Assembly: GCA_035638255.1 (NCBI GenBank)
Contig: DASRAJ010000095.1
Coordinates: 1 to 64,000, forward strand
Length of the DNA: 64,000 nucleotides
Reading direction: 5' to 3'
Source: DASRAJ01 sp035638255
GTDB taxonomy: Bacteria > Bacteroidota > Bacteroidia > Chitinophagales > UBA10324
Shown: in pieces, positions 43,519 through 52,259 of the stretch
Layout of the letters: the number at the start of each line of letters is the position of its first letter
How positions within the stretch are numbered: position 1 is the stretch's first letter
Notes under the pieces: generated by a model
What the model was told of the DNA's origin: nothing
The model's input: the letters and a program-made list of their open reading frames with translations, nothing else
Database searches by the model: none
Made by a program: the position numbers and the translations under genes

Positions 43519-45612
43519 ATGAAAAATTCTTCATTCCGTTTTATCCTGATGGCTTTGAATTGCATCTTGTTTTGCCATTGCAATTCTTCTCATCATAAAG
43601 AACCAAAATCCCTGACTACTAAGTTCACAGCTACTGAACCATTTGCATCGAGCATGGTCGCCAGTGAATTCTTTGAGATTAACACGGCAAAGGATAATGT
43701 GGTTGCTTCTTCGAAAGGAATGCATATTGCTATTCCTGAAAACTGTTTTCATGACGCAAAAGGGAAAACGGCAACAGGCAACGTGAAAATTGAATTGGCT
43801 GAAGCGCCTGATCTCAGCAGCATGATTCTTTCAAACCTTACCACCACCTCAAATGGAAAGCCGCTGATAACAGATGGTATGTTTTACTTCAATGCTACTA
43901 CTTCAGGCGGCGAGCAACTCTTCATTGATGAAAATAATCCTGTGTATGTGGAGATTCCTGCCGCCAATCGTGAAGAAGGTATGATGATTTACCAGGGTGA
44001 GCGCGATACTGATGGCAATATGAATTGGGTGGATCCGAAAAAACCGGAAAATTTTTTAATCCCCATTGATCTTGATCAGCTCGATTTTTATCCTGAAGGT
44101 TTTGAAGAAGAAGTGGATGCTGGTTTGCCATTTGCGAATCATGCCATTGCCACCCCCATATTAATTGACAGCTTATACAACTCGATGCAGACATTTCATT
44201 TGACTGATTTCAGTGAGCAGGAAAGGTTATTGAAAATCAATGAAGCGTATTATGAGCAGCAAGAAAGTAAGGACAGTAATGCGTTGCTTCGGGAGAATAG
44301 CGGACGTGATACACTACCATCATCATCATCAAATGCAGCGGACTCTTCCTCCAAACCATGCGGAATTGAACCTGCAAGAATTTCAGTGCTAAAAAAACCG
44401 GCCTTCCAAAACACCATCATTTCCACGAGGGAATTTGAAACACGATTGAAAACGATCTTTAAAACTTGTGATGCCTCCGTTCTTGATTTGTACGTAGACA
44501 ATCCCGACAAGAACCTTTGGGAAATTGACGAAATGGCTGCTGCAAAAACTGCATCAACTCCTTATGCCGCTGCTTTCAAAAGGTTTGCTGATGAAAAACT
44601 AACGACAATAAAACATGAAAAACCATTTCAGTCGCTTTCGAATTATTATCATGATGAACTTCAAAAGCTAAAAAACACATTGAATGATTTGCAGGCAAGA
44701 GCAGATAAGCAATTGAAAAAGAATAATAAATTGACAGAACAAATAGTCGCGGAGTACAAAGAAGTTTTGACAAAGCGTGAATCAGTCCGCATGGTGACGT
44801 ATGGATTTACAATGACGAAAACAGGATGGGTGAACATTGACACAGGAACTGTTCCAAAATGGTGGGGACCTGAACCACTCAATGTTGCGCTTCAAAACAA
44901 TTTTCGTTTTGATCATGTATCTTCTTACCTGATTTTTCCAGGAATAAAAAGCTTGTATCGCCTCAACAGCGACGATGGAAAAAATTTTTACGCCGGTAAT
45001 TCCACTGATAAAGAAATGTTGATGCCGAAAAATTCATCTGCCGTCGTGATCAGCATTGGGTTCAGGAATGCCGCAAAGTTCATAAGCGTTCAACCTTTCA
45101 TCACCGGTGTTGACGTGGATTTAAAAACAGAGTTGAAGGAAGCTAATGATTCGTCAATCAGGGAAGCCATTCAACCTTATGAATTCTCGAGAGAAAATTC
45201 TATTGCTACCGATTTGCAATTTCAAACGAAGTTGTATGCGGCCCAAAAGCGAATTGATAAGATGAAAGCTGAACAAGACTTTTTATATCGCTTGTACCAA
45301 ATTGTTTATCCCTGCTGCAGTTCGCCTGCAGATGGTGAATATCTTTTCAAAATGTACTGTACTCAATGTCATAGCATTTCTCATAAGTTAGTCGGCCCGG
45401 CTTTAGAAGGCTCAGCGACCCGGCATTCTTTCAACTGGTTTCTTCAATGGACCAGAGATTCTCACTCGCTGATTGATGCAGGTGATCCGGATGCTAATGC
45501 TATTTGGAATGAGTATGGTAAGCTGGAGCAGCCGCATTTTTTGTCACTTACTGTTCCCCAGGTACGGGCGATCTATAAGTATATTGATTCAGCGGCAACG
45601 GTGGCTAAGTAA
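43519..45612 (+). CDS. Lipoprotein with ZU5-like domain and C-terminal cytochrome c domain
   Basis: 697 residues from the ATG at 43519 (an earlier ATG at 43486 precedes the leader). MKNSSFRFILMALNCILFCHC is a lipoprotein-type leader with Cys after LFCH. Residues about 50-150 (GMHIAIPENCFHDAKGKTATGNVKIELAEA) look like the ZU5-like/IPT domain seen in Bacteroidota lipoproteins. A coiled helical region follows (about 320-425). The C-terminus has YCTQCHS (CxxCH haem site, about residue 614) with VGPAL behind it and an axial Met candidate region, a class I cytochrome c. The fusion suggests an electron-transfer or redox role at the envelope. It diverges from lpxK. Confidence 0.75.
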   Translation: MKNSSFRFILMALNCILFCHCNSSHHKEPKSLTTKFTATEPFASSMVASEFFEINTAKDNVVASSKGMHIAIPENCFHDAKGKTATGNVKIELAEAPDLSSMILSNLTTTSNGKPLITDGMFYFNATTSGGEQLFIDENNPVYVEIPAANREEGMMIYQGERDTDGNMNWVDPKKPENFLIPIDLDQLDFYPEGFEEEVDAGLPFANHAIATPILIDSLYNSMQTFHLTDFSEQERLLKINEAYYEQQESKDSNALLRENSGRDTLPSSSSNAADSSSKPCGIEPARISVLKKPAFQNTIISTREFETRLKTIFKTCDASVLDLYVDNPDKNLWEIDEMAAAKTASTPYAAAFKRFADEKLTTIKHEKPFQSLSNYYHDELQKLKNTLNDLQARADKQLKKNNKLTEQIVAEYKEVLTKRESVRMVTYGFTMTKTGWVNIDTGTVPKWWGPEPLNVALQNNFRFDHVSSYLIFPGIKSLYRLNSDDGKNFYAGNSTDKEMLMPKNSSAVVISIGFRNAAKFISVQPFITGVDVDLKTELKEANDSSIREAIQPYEFSRENSIATDLQFQTKLYAAQKRIDKMKAEQDFLYRLYQIVYPCCSSPADGEYLFKMYCTQCHSISHKLVGPALEGSATRHSFNWFLQWTRDSHSLIDAGDPDANAIWNEYGKLEQPHFLSLTVPQVRAIYKYIDSAATVAK

Positions 45613-45710
45613 TTAATTATCATAACATAAATCAATCCGGAGCAGAATCTCCATTAAGTCGCGCAAAGAAATATTAGCAGGATAAATATTCCAGGCATTT
45701 ATGATATTAC

Positions 45711-46138
45711 TTATTCCGCATGTGCATGCAGAGTTTTTAAAAATTCCGGGAGAGTTATTATTAAGGTGCTCTCAAATTGTTTCATTACAAGTAAGTCTTT
45801 ATCCCGGGTAATTAAATATTTCACCCCGGCATCTTTAGAAAGGGCCAAAAGAAAATTATCTTTTACGTCGCGGCAAGCTGTTACCTGTGTTACAACTTTT
45901 ATGTTGGTTACTGCAGCAGAATAGTTAAGCAGAAAGTCAAGAACAAAATCCTGATCAAGATACTTGCTTATTGAAGGATCGGTTAGTGTTTCAAATAGTT
46001 CCAACTCTAATTCTCCGATGAATAAATACTGATCGCATCATTTATCAAAACTTCGATTAAAGAATTCCTGAATTTACTTATGACAAAACTGATCCACCAA
46101 TTAGTATCAATGACAATCTTTATCTTATCTGTTGCCAT
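45711..46138 (-). pseudogene. PIN-domain toxin, frameshifted
   Basis: The minus strand starts at ATG 46138 with MATDKIKIVIDTNWWISFVI (first catalytic Asp in IDTN) and runs to a TAG at 46007. A second frame then continues GELELELFETLTDPSISKYL through KDNFLLALS and KYLITRDKDLLVM to a stop at 45711. Restoring one base near 46014 gives SSEELELELF, the expected family sequence. The frameshift is a one-base deletion or a sequencing error. The start overlaps the upstream antitoxin gene by 14 bases. Confidence 0.75.
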
Positions 46139-46349
46139 ATCGCTTTGCTCTCACCCTTTCTACAACTTCAGAAATATCATCCATAGAAATATTTGCAGAC
46201 TTGCTCTTTCTGATCAGACTTGCAAGTTTGTTTCGGGCATCCGTTTGAGAATCTGATGTTGTTACACCGCTGTAGCCTAAGCGGCTTAAAAGTTCAAGAA
46301 TGAAATTGCGATCTTTCTTAGAAGGCACTCTGACAACAATTGTTTCCAT
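46125..46349 (-). CDS. Antitoxin partner of the PIN-domain toxin
   Basis: 74 residues. METIVVRVPSKKDRNFILELLSRLGYSGV opens with a strand-helix pattern, then SMDDISEVVERVRAKRYGN closes with a basic tail that probably binds the toxin. Its end overlaps the toxin start by 14 bases, the usual antitoxin-first layout. Family assignment is by context and general shape; I recognise no named superfamily. If the toxin is broken, this gene may be under relaxed selection. Confidence 0.65.
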   Translation of the reverse strand: METIVVRVPSKKDRNFILELLSRLGYSGVTTSDSQTDARNKLASLIRKSKSANISMDDISEVVERVRAKRYGNR

Positions 46350-46625
46350 CTGATTAAAAGATTAAGATTCAGGTGTTGGAATCAAAATTACCGAATTCAA
46401 GCTTCAAAAAATCACTTCTTTATTCAATCTCTACTTTTGTTATCAAACTTGCTCAATGAAGCTTAAAGAAATTAATACCCGGTAATAAACATGGATTTTT
46501 TTCAGCTATTGCCCGAATGAATGAACCCAGCAATCCGGCGAATAGAAACTACGAGCAAAAGTGAACTCGTATTCCTACTTTATCTGCCGCTTCAAAATAA
46601 ATTACCTTTCAAAAAAATATTTGAA

Positions 46626-48617
46626 ATGAAAAATTTCCCCATCATCATTTCTTGCCTTGCAGTTTTTCTTGCCGCACAATTTTTCCTCACATCAAACGCA
46701 TGCGCCACCATCTTCGATGTAAACTCGACTGCTGACACCAATACAGGAAGCGGTACGAGCGGCACATTACGCTGGTGCATAAACCAGGCAAACCTATCTG
46801 CCGGTCCGCATACGATAAACTTCAGTGTTGCAGCAACTATCACCATCACCTCATCGCTGCCGGCATTGTTGCAATCCATAGTGATTGATGGTTCTACCGC
46901 TCCCGGTTTTGCAGGGTTGCCCGTGATCATCCTCGATGGCAATGGATATGGCAACGGAGACGGACTGACGATTCAACACAGCGATTGCAAACTATTTGCA
47001 TTGGAAATTGCCAACTTCCCTTACCGTGGCATTTACATCAACGGCGACAATGCCGATCACTTTCAAATTGGGGATGCGGGAAAAGGAAATGTGATCAGGA
47101 ATAACAACTACTACGGCATTTCTATTTACCAGGCTGACGATGGAAAAATCATGCACAACAAAGTCGGGACAGATGCGAGCGGTAATAATTGCGCCGGCAA
47201 TGGCTATGATGGCATAGATGTACAGAGCGATGCCCACAATGATTCAATTCTCTTCAACCAAATTTCCTGCAACAATTATAACGGCATTCAAATAGGAGGC
47301 AGCAGCTACAATGTGATCAGGGGAAATGTGATTGGCCCGCTGAATGGAAGCTGTTCCGGAAACCTTTATCGCGGCATTGATATTGAAGACGGTTCGAACA
47401 ACAACATAGTCGGCGGATCAAACCCGGCTGACTTCAATAAGATCGCCGTTAATCTTTATTGGGGGATTGAAGTAAAAAATAATTCCGCCAATAATTTGCT
47501 CAGCGGAAACAGCTATTCCTGCAATGATTATGGAGCCATTGCTTTGAACTACGGCGGAAACAACAACATGGCTTCGCCTATAATTACCACTGCAAATGCA
47601 ACCACTGTGTCCGGAACTTCTTCCGCCAATGCTGTGATAGAAATTTTCAAAAGTCAAAACACCAACCCTATTCTTTGCAGCAGTACTCCTTTAAACCAGG
47701 GCACCGATTTTTTAGGAACCACTATTGCTGATGCCAGCGGCAACTGGACGATGAACGGAACTTTCGGCGGCTATCTGACTGCAACCGCTCGTGATGCCAA
47801 CAACAACACCTCGGCATTTTCTTCCAACTTCAACTCCGGCATTACTGACACGTTGATCAATGACTGTACAGGATACATTATACAAGTCTCTGCAGCTTTC
47901 AACACGGGCGCACCCTATCTGTGTGAAAAGCATTGCATTGATTTTACCGATCAATCTCAGAATGCAATTTCATGGCAATGGTATTTTGATGGCGGCACCC
48001 CCGCATCCTCCACCGATCAGAACCCGGCGAATATCTGTTACAACAACCCGGGAATTTTCGAAGTGAAACAGGTAGTGTACGCTGTCAACGGTGATTCTTC
48101 AGTGGCTGTGCAAAATCTTACCGTATATCCTACGCCACCTATTCCGGCATTCATACAACAGGGCGATTCCCTCATTTGCACTTCTGCTTCTTACAGTTAT
48201 CAATGGTATTTTAATGACAGCATCATCGCCGGAGCAACGAATCAATCTTATACCCCCATCACGAGCGGATATTATTATGTTGAAGTGATTGACAGCTTCG
48301 GTTGCAATTCCATCTCACCAACGGTTTACATTGATCTTACAGGAATATCTTCTTCAATTAACACCAATCCCTCTGTGAGCATCACCGGCTCACCAATGAA
48401 CAATAGCTTTCAGCTTTGCATTCGTTCAATGCAAGGCAGCAATTTTTCACTGAGCGTTTTTAATGTTGGAGGCAGAAAATGTTATGAGGTGTCCTTTCCT
48501 GCAGATCAGGAAATTTTCAATAAAGAGGTTTGTATGCCTAAGGTTCCTGCAGGAATGTATTTGGTGGAAGCTACATCAGATCAATATCGCTCCATCGCAA
48601 AAGTTGTTTTAGAATAA
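46626..48617 (+). CDS. Secreted parallel beta-helix protein with PKD-like domain and T9SS sorting domain
   Basis: 663 residues from the ATG at 46626; an open frame from 46521 adds 35 residues without leader character. The leader MKNFPIIISCLAVFLAAQFFLTSNACA is followed by a right-handed beta helix with NosD/PbH1-type rungs (GNVIRNNNYYGISIYQADDGKIMHNKVGTD, NISCNNYNGIQIGGSSYNVIRGNVIG), a DUF11/CARDB-like then PKD-like segment (CIDFTDQSQNAISWQWYFDGGTPASSTDQNPANIC), another Ig-like segment (SYSYQWYFNDSIIAGATNQSY) and a sorting domain ending AKVVLE. Beta helices of this kind often bind or cut polysaccharides. No lyase residues can be named. Confidence 0.85.
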   Translation: MKNFPIIISCLAVFLAAQFFLTSNACATIFDVNSTADTNTGSGTSGTLRWCINQANLSAGPHTINFSVAATITITSSLPALLQSIVIDGSTAPGFAGLPVIILDGNGYGNGDGLTIQHSDCKLFALEIANFPYRGIYINGDNADHFQIGDAGKGNVIRNNNYYGISIYQADDGKIMHNKVGTDASGNNCAGNGYDGIDVQSDAHNDSILFNQISCNNYNGIQIGGSSYNVIRGNVIGPLNGSCSGNLYRGIDIEDGSNNNIVGGSNPADFNKIAVNLYWGIEVKNNSANNLLSGNSYSCNDYGAIALNYGGNNNMASPIITTANATTVSGTSSANAVIEIFKSQNTNPILCSSTPLNQGTDFLGTTIADASGNWTMNGTFGGYLTATARDANNNTSAFSSNFNSGITDTLINDCTGYIIQVSAAFNTGAPYLCEKHCIDFTDQSQNAISWQWYFDGGTPASSTDQNPANICYNNPGIFEVKQVVYAVNGDSSVAVQNLTVYPTPPIPAFIQQGDSLICTSASYSYQWYFNDSIIAGATNQSYTPITSGYYYVEVIDSFGCNSISPTVYIDLTGISSSINTNPSVSITGSPMNNSFQLCIRSMQGSNFSLSVFNVGGRKCYEVSFPADQEIFNKEVCMPKVPAGMYLVEATSDQYRSIAKVVLE

Positions 48618-48672
48618 TTGTTTTCTGAAAAGTAACAACTGCTCAATTGTTCTCAAATCAAAAATCATTTTA

Positions 48673-49794
48673 ATGAAGCTGAAAGAAATAATCGCCGTGC
48701 TGGAAGAATTTGCTCCCCCGGCACTCCAGGAAAGTTATGATAACGCAGGATTGATCACCGGCAATCCTGAAATGGAAATCACAGAAGCGATGCTTTGTCT
48801 TGATGCGACGGAAGAAGTAATTGAGGAAGCGATTCAAACCAAATGCAATCTTGTTATTGCTCATCACCCGATAATTTTTTCCGGTTTAAAAAAAATTACA
48901 GGATCAAATTATGTTGAGCGAGTCATTATCAGAGCGATTAAGAATGACATCGCGATTTACGCAGCTCACACTAATCTCGACAACGTTCATTACGGCGTGA
49001 ACAAAAAAATCTGCGAGAGGCTTCAACTCCGGAACACAAGAATTCTCTCACCGCTGAAAGGAAAACTGATGAAGCTTTTCACGTTTGCGCCGAATGAGCA
49101 TGCATTGAAAGTTCGTGAAGCGCTGTTCGCAGCGGGGGCAGGGATGATCGGCAACTATGATGAATGCAGCTTTAACTCAGAAGGATACGGTACGTTTCGC
49201 GGGAATGATGAAACAAATCCTTTTGTGGGAGCGAAAGGAATTCAGCATCGTGAAGAGGAAACAAAGATTGAGGTAATTTTTCCCGGATGGCTTCAAAGTA
49301 AAATTGTTTCCGCGCTGAAAGAAAGTCACCCGTATGAAGAAGTGGCGTATGATGTAATCGCTCTCAGCAATGATTGGGCGAACACAGGAGCAGGCATGAT
49401 TGGTGAACTCGAACATCCAATGGTTGCAAATGACTTTCTAAGTTTCCTGAAAGAAAAAATGAATACGCAAACAATTCGATACACGAAGTTCACAGCCCGC
49501 CCCGATAAGTCGGGGACTCACGATTCACGACTCACGACCATTGCCGTCTGCGGCGGCGCCGGAAGTTTCCTTCTAAAAGATGCCATCAACGCAAAAGCCG
49601 ATGCTTTCGTCACCGGGGATTTCAAGTACCATCAGTTCTTCGATGCAGAAAACAAAATCATGATCTGCGACATAGGACATTATGAGAGCGAACAATTCAC
49701 ACCCGGGATTTTTGCAGAGGTGCTAAGGCGAAAATTTCCTACATTTGCGACCCGTTTTACTTCTATAAATACAAATCCCATAAAATACTACTGA
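48673..49794 (+). CDS. Nif3-like dinuclear metal centre protein with in-frame repeat insertion
   Basis: 373 residues. Nif3/YbgI/YqfO proteins form toroidal hexamers with a two-metal site; some are called GTP cyclohydrolase I type 2, but the true role is unclear. Metal ligands appear as IAHHPIIFSGLKK, AAHTNLDN, and the C-terminal GDFKYHQFF / IMICDIGHYESEQF. The central YqfO insertion domain is present (about 130-235). At 49488-49541 an extra stretch encodes TARPDKSGTHDSRLTT between RYTKF and IAVCGGAGS; its DNA carries a CCCGA...TCGGG palindrome. The stop overlaps the next start by one base. Confidence 0.9.
   Translation: MKLKEIIAVLEEFAPPALQESYDNAGLITGNPEMEITEAMLCLDATEEVIEEAIQTKCNLVIAHHPIIFSGLKKITGSNYVERVIIRAIKNDIAIYAAHTNLDNVHYGVNKKICERLQLRNTRILSPLKGKLMKLFTFAPNEHALKVREALFAAGAGMIGNYDECSFNSEGYGTFRGNDETNPFVGAKGIQHREEETKIEVIFPGWLQSKIVSALKESHPYEEVAYDVIALSNDWANTGAGMIGELEHPMVANDFLSFLKEKMNTQTIRYTKFTARPDKSGTHDSRLTTIAVCGGAGSFLLKDAINAKADAFVTGDFKYHQFFDAENKIMICDIGHYESEQFTPGIFAEVLRRKFPTFATRFTSINTNPIKYY
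49500..49515. repeat. CCCGA...TCGGG palindrome inside the Nif3 gene
   Basis: CCCCGA-TAAG-TCGGGG is embedded in frame and followed by ACTCACGATTCACGACTCACG, the same repeat text as the spacer at 56449-56528. Confidence 0.75.
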
Positions 49795-50558
49795 TGACCA
49801 AGACAAAAGAAACCCACAAGGTTGATACGTCAATTGAAGAAAAGCTCCGGCACCTGTACAGGCTGCAGAAACTTGATTCCAAGGTGGATGAAATTCAGAT
49901 TCTGAAAGGTGAATTGCCGATGGAGGTGAAAGACCTTGACGATGAACTCACAGGTTTGAAAACGCGAATTGCAAAAATCGAAGAGGACCTCGGAAAGGTG
50001 GAAGAAAACATTTCGAACCGCAAAAACGCTATTAAAGAATCTGATTCGCTGATCAAGAAATACCAGAAGCAGCAGAACAACGTGAAGAACAATCGTGAGT
50101 ACGACGCGCTGAGTAAAGAAATTGAATTGCAAAAACTCGAGATTCAACTAAACGAAAAGAGAATCAGGGAAGCAGAGGAAGAATCAAAGGTGAAAGAGGA
50201 ATTGCTCGAGGTGGCCAAGAAATCCATTAAGGAGAAAGAGAAAAACCTGAAGGTGAAAAAAGAAGAGCTGGAGCACATCATTGAAGAAACCGATACTGAA
50301 GAAAAAGCGCTTCAGAAAAAATCAAAAGAGCAACAGGCAAAGATTGAAGACCGGTTGCTGCAGGCCTATCACCGCATTCGCGGAAGCTACAGAAATGGGC
50401 TTGCGGTAGTCACTGTCAACCGTGATTCCTGTGGCGGTTGCCACAATGCCATTCCGCCTCAAACGCAAATGGAAATCAGGCAGCACAAGAAGATCATCAT
50501 CTGCGAACACTGCGGAAGAATTTTGGTGGATGAGTCGCTGGATAAGGTGCACGCCTGA
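49794..50558 (+). CDS. Coiled-coil protein with C4 zinc ribbon (CT398/HP0958-like)
   Basis: 254 residues. A long antiparallel coiled coil (about 15-195) precedes a zinc ribbon with SCGGCHNAIPPQ and IICEHCGRILV (CxxC...CxxC). This family often lies next to Nif3-like genes, as here, where its ATG overlaps the Nif3 stop. Proposed roles include RNA or membrane-linked scaffolding; the HP0958 homologue of Helicobacter acts in flagellar regulation, which need not apply here. Confidence 0.9.
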   Translation: MTKTKETHKVDTSIEEKLRHLYRLQKLDSKVDEIQILKGELPMEVKDLDDELTGLKTRIAKIEEDLGKVEENISNRKNAIKESDSLIKKYQKQQNNVKNNREYDALSKEIELQKLEIQLNEKRIREAEEESKVKEELLEVAKKSIKEKEKNLKVKKEELEHIIEETDTEEKALQKKSKEQQAKIEDRLLQAYHRIRGSYRNGLAVVTVNRDSCGGCHNAIPPQTQMEIRQHKKIIICEHCGRILVDESLDKVHA

Positions 50559-50579
50559 TTCTGAAAACTGAATCTGAAT

Positions 50580-50606
50580 GCAAAGGGGACGAGAGTCCCC
50601 TTTTGT
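50580..50606 (+). terminator. Intrinsic terminator after the zinc-ribbon gene
   Basis: AAAGGGGAC-GAGA-GTCCCCTTT gives a nine-pair stem with a tetraloop and is followed by TGTATTTT, directly after the stop codon at 50558. Confidence 0.8.
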
Positions 50607-50646
50607 ATTTTCGCAGCAAGCACGAAACATCATCGCCCCTGTATTT

Positions 50647-52143
50647 ATGCGCATCTGTTTTTTCACTTGTGTCTTCGTGCTCTGCACTCAATTTTCTTCC
50701 GCTGAAAAAAAATTTGAATTCAACATCACCTGCCAGCGCGCATACTTTGCAATGATGTCCATGCATTTTCAAGAGGGCGATTCACTATTAGCTATTGAAG
50801 AAGCACTGCATCCTGACAATCTCATCCCCTATTTTATTGCTGACATTCAGGACTTCTTTACACTTTCATTCAACGAAGACCCTGCCGAGATTAAACAACG
50901 TGAACCCAATAAACAATTACGCATTGACCGGATGCAGTCAGGACCGAAATATTCACCCTACTATCTCTACACTCAAGCGGAAATTTTGGTGCATTGGTCA
51001 TTCATACACATCGCCAACGAGCAGAATACCACAGGTTTTTTTGAGCTTAGAAAAGCGTATCATCTTCTTGAGGAGAATCAAAAAAAATTTCCGGACTTCA
51101 TCGCGAACAAAAAATTCCTCGGGCTAATTCACTCCGTTGTCGGAACCATTCCCGATAGCTACAAGTGGGCCGCAACTTTTTTGGGATTGAAAGGAACAGT
51201 CCCGCAGGGAATCGCAGAATTAAAGGAAGTGATGGACTATGCACAATCGCATTCCTTCCTCTTTGCCGATGAAGCACGTTACGTCTATCTGTTCATGAAA
51301 CTATGGATGGACAACGATCCAAAAGCGGCATGGCAACTAACTGAGGACCCGCAATATCCTTCCCTGAAAAATAATCCGCTGAGCATTTACGTCAAGGCAT
51401 TTCTTGCCGCTAAGATTGAGAACAACGATCTGGCTATTCAGATTTATTCCTCCACCAATTCCGGCAGTGATGCTTTTGTTCCCTGGTTCATGTATTACAT
51501 GTTTGGCGTTTCAAAACTTCGAAGATTGGATGCGGACGCCAATGTGCAACTGGAAAAGTTCGTTCAGAATTTTAAAGGAACGAATTACTTAAAGGATGCG
51601 TACCGGGAGATTGCATGGGCATATTTATTAAAAGGCGATGAGGCAAAGTATCATTACTTCATGGCTTTTTGTAAACAGAAAGGAAGACTGTTTACCGATG
51701 CTGACAAGGATGCTCTTGATGAATTGAATTCCGGAATTCCGCCGAATGTTCTGCTCCTCAAAGCGCGATTGCTTACCGATGGAGCGTACTTTGACCGTGC
51801 GCTTCAACTGTTAGAGGGAAAAACCACAGATGATTTCTCCAGCGAAAAGGATAAACTTGAGTTCACGTACCGCCTCGGGAGAATTTACGACGAATCCGAT
51901 GCGCCCGACAAAGCAATCCCATATTACAAAGCAACCCTTGATCGCGGTGCAAGCCTCTCTTATTATTTCGCTGAAAATGCATCGCTTCAGTTAGCGCAGA
52001 TTTATGAAGCCGGGAAAGACTTTGAACAGGCGCGATACTATTATTCCAAATGTCTTTCAATGAAAGACAATGTTTACAAAACGAGCATTGATCAAAAAGC
52101 GAAAGCGGGATTGAACCGAATAAACAATTTGCAGAAAAAGTGA
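50647..52143 (+). CDS. Secreted TPR-repeat protein
   Basis: 498 residues from the ATG at 50647, where a leader begins (MRICFFTCVFVLCTQFSSAE). A frame from 50578 lies on the terminator and is rejected. The C-terminal half has helical repeats with DRALQLLEGKTTDDF, EFTYRLGRIYDESDAPDKAIPYYKATLD and LQLAQIYEAGKDFEQARYYYSKCLSM, fitting TPR units. The N-terminal half is helical and unassigned. Periplasmic interaction platform is the likely role; the partner is unknown. Confidence 0.8.
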   Translation: MRICFFTCVFVLCTQFSSAEKKFEFNITCQRAYFAMMSMHFQEGDSLLAIEEALHPDNLIPYFIADIQDFFTLSFNEDPAEIKQREPNKQLRIDRMQSGPKYSPYYLYTQAEILVHWSFIHIANEQNTTGFFELRKAYHLLEENQKKFPDFIANKKFLGLIHSVVGTIPDSYKWAATFLGLKGTVPQGIAELKEVMDYAQSHSFLFADEARYVYLFMKLWMDNDPKAAWQLTEDPQYPSLKNNPLSIYVKAFLAAKIENNDLAIQIYSSTNSGSDAFVPWFMYYMFGVSKLRRLDADANVQLEKFVQNFKGTNYLKDAYREIAWAYLLKGDEAKYHYFMAFCKQKGRLFTDADKDALDELNSGIPPNVLLLKARLLTDGAYFDRALQLLEGKTTDDFSSEKDKLEFTYRLGRIYDESDAPDKAIPYYKATLDRGASLSYYFAENASLQLAQIYEAGKDFEQARYYYSKCLSMKDNVYKTSIDQKAKAGLNRINNLQKK

Positions 52144-52259
52144 GCTTGAAAACTTCTTTTATCGGCGGGTGTTTTCACTCCGCCGATATTTTGGTTTTGA
52201 TCGGTGAGGACAGAGACCGATAGAGAAATGAGGGCGTGTAGTTACATTCACCGCAGCTA

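Noticed and set aside
50578..50646. Upstream start for the TPR gene
   Set aside because: It lies on the terminator hairpin at 50580-50606 and would put 23 non-leader residues before the signal peptide.
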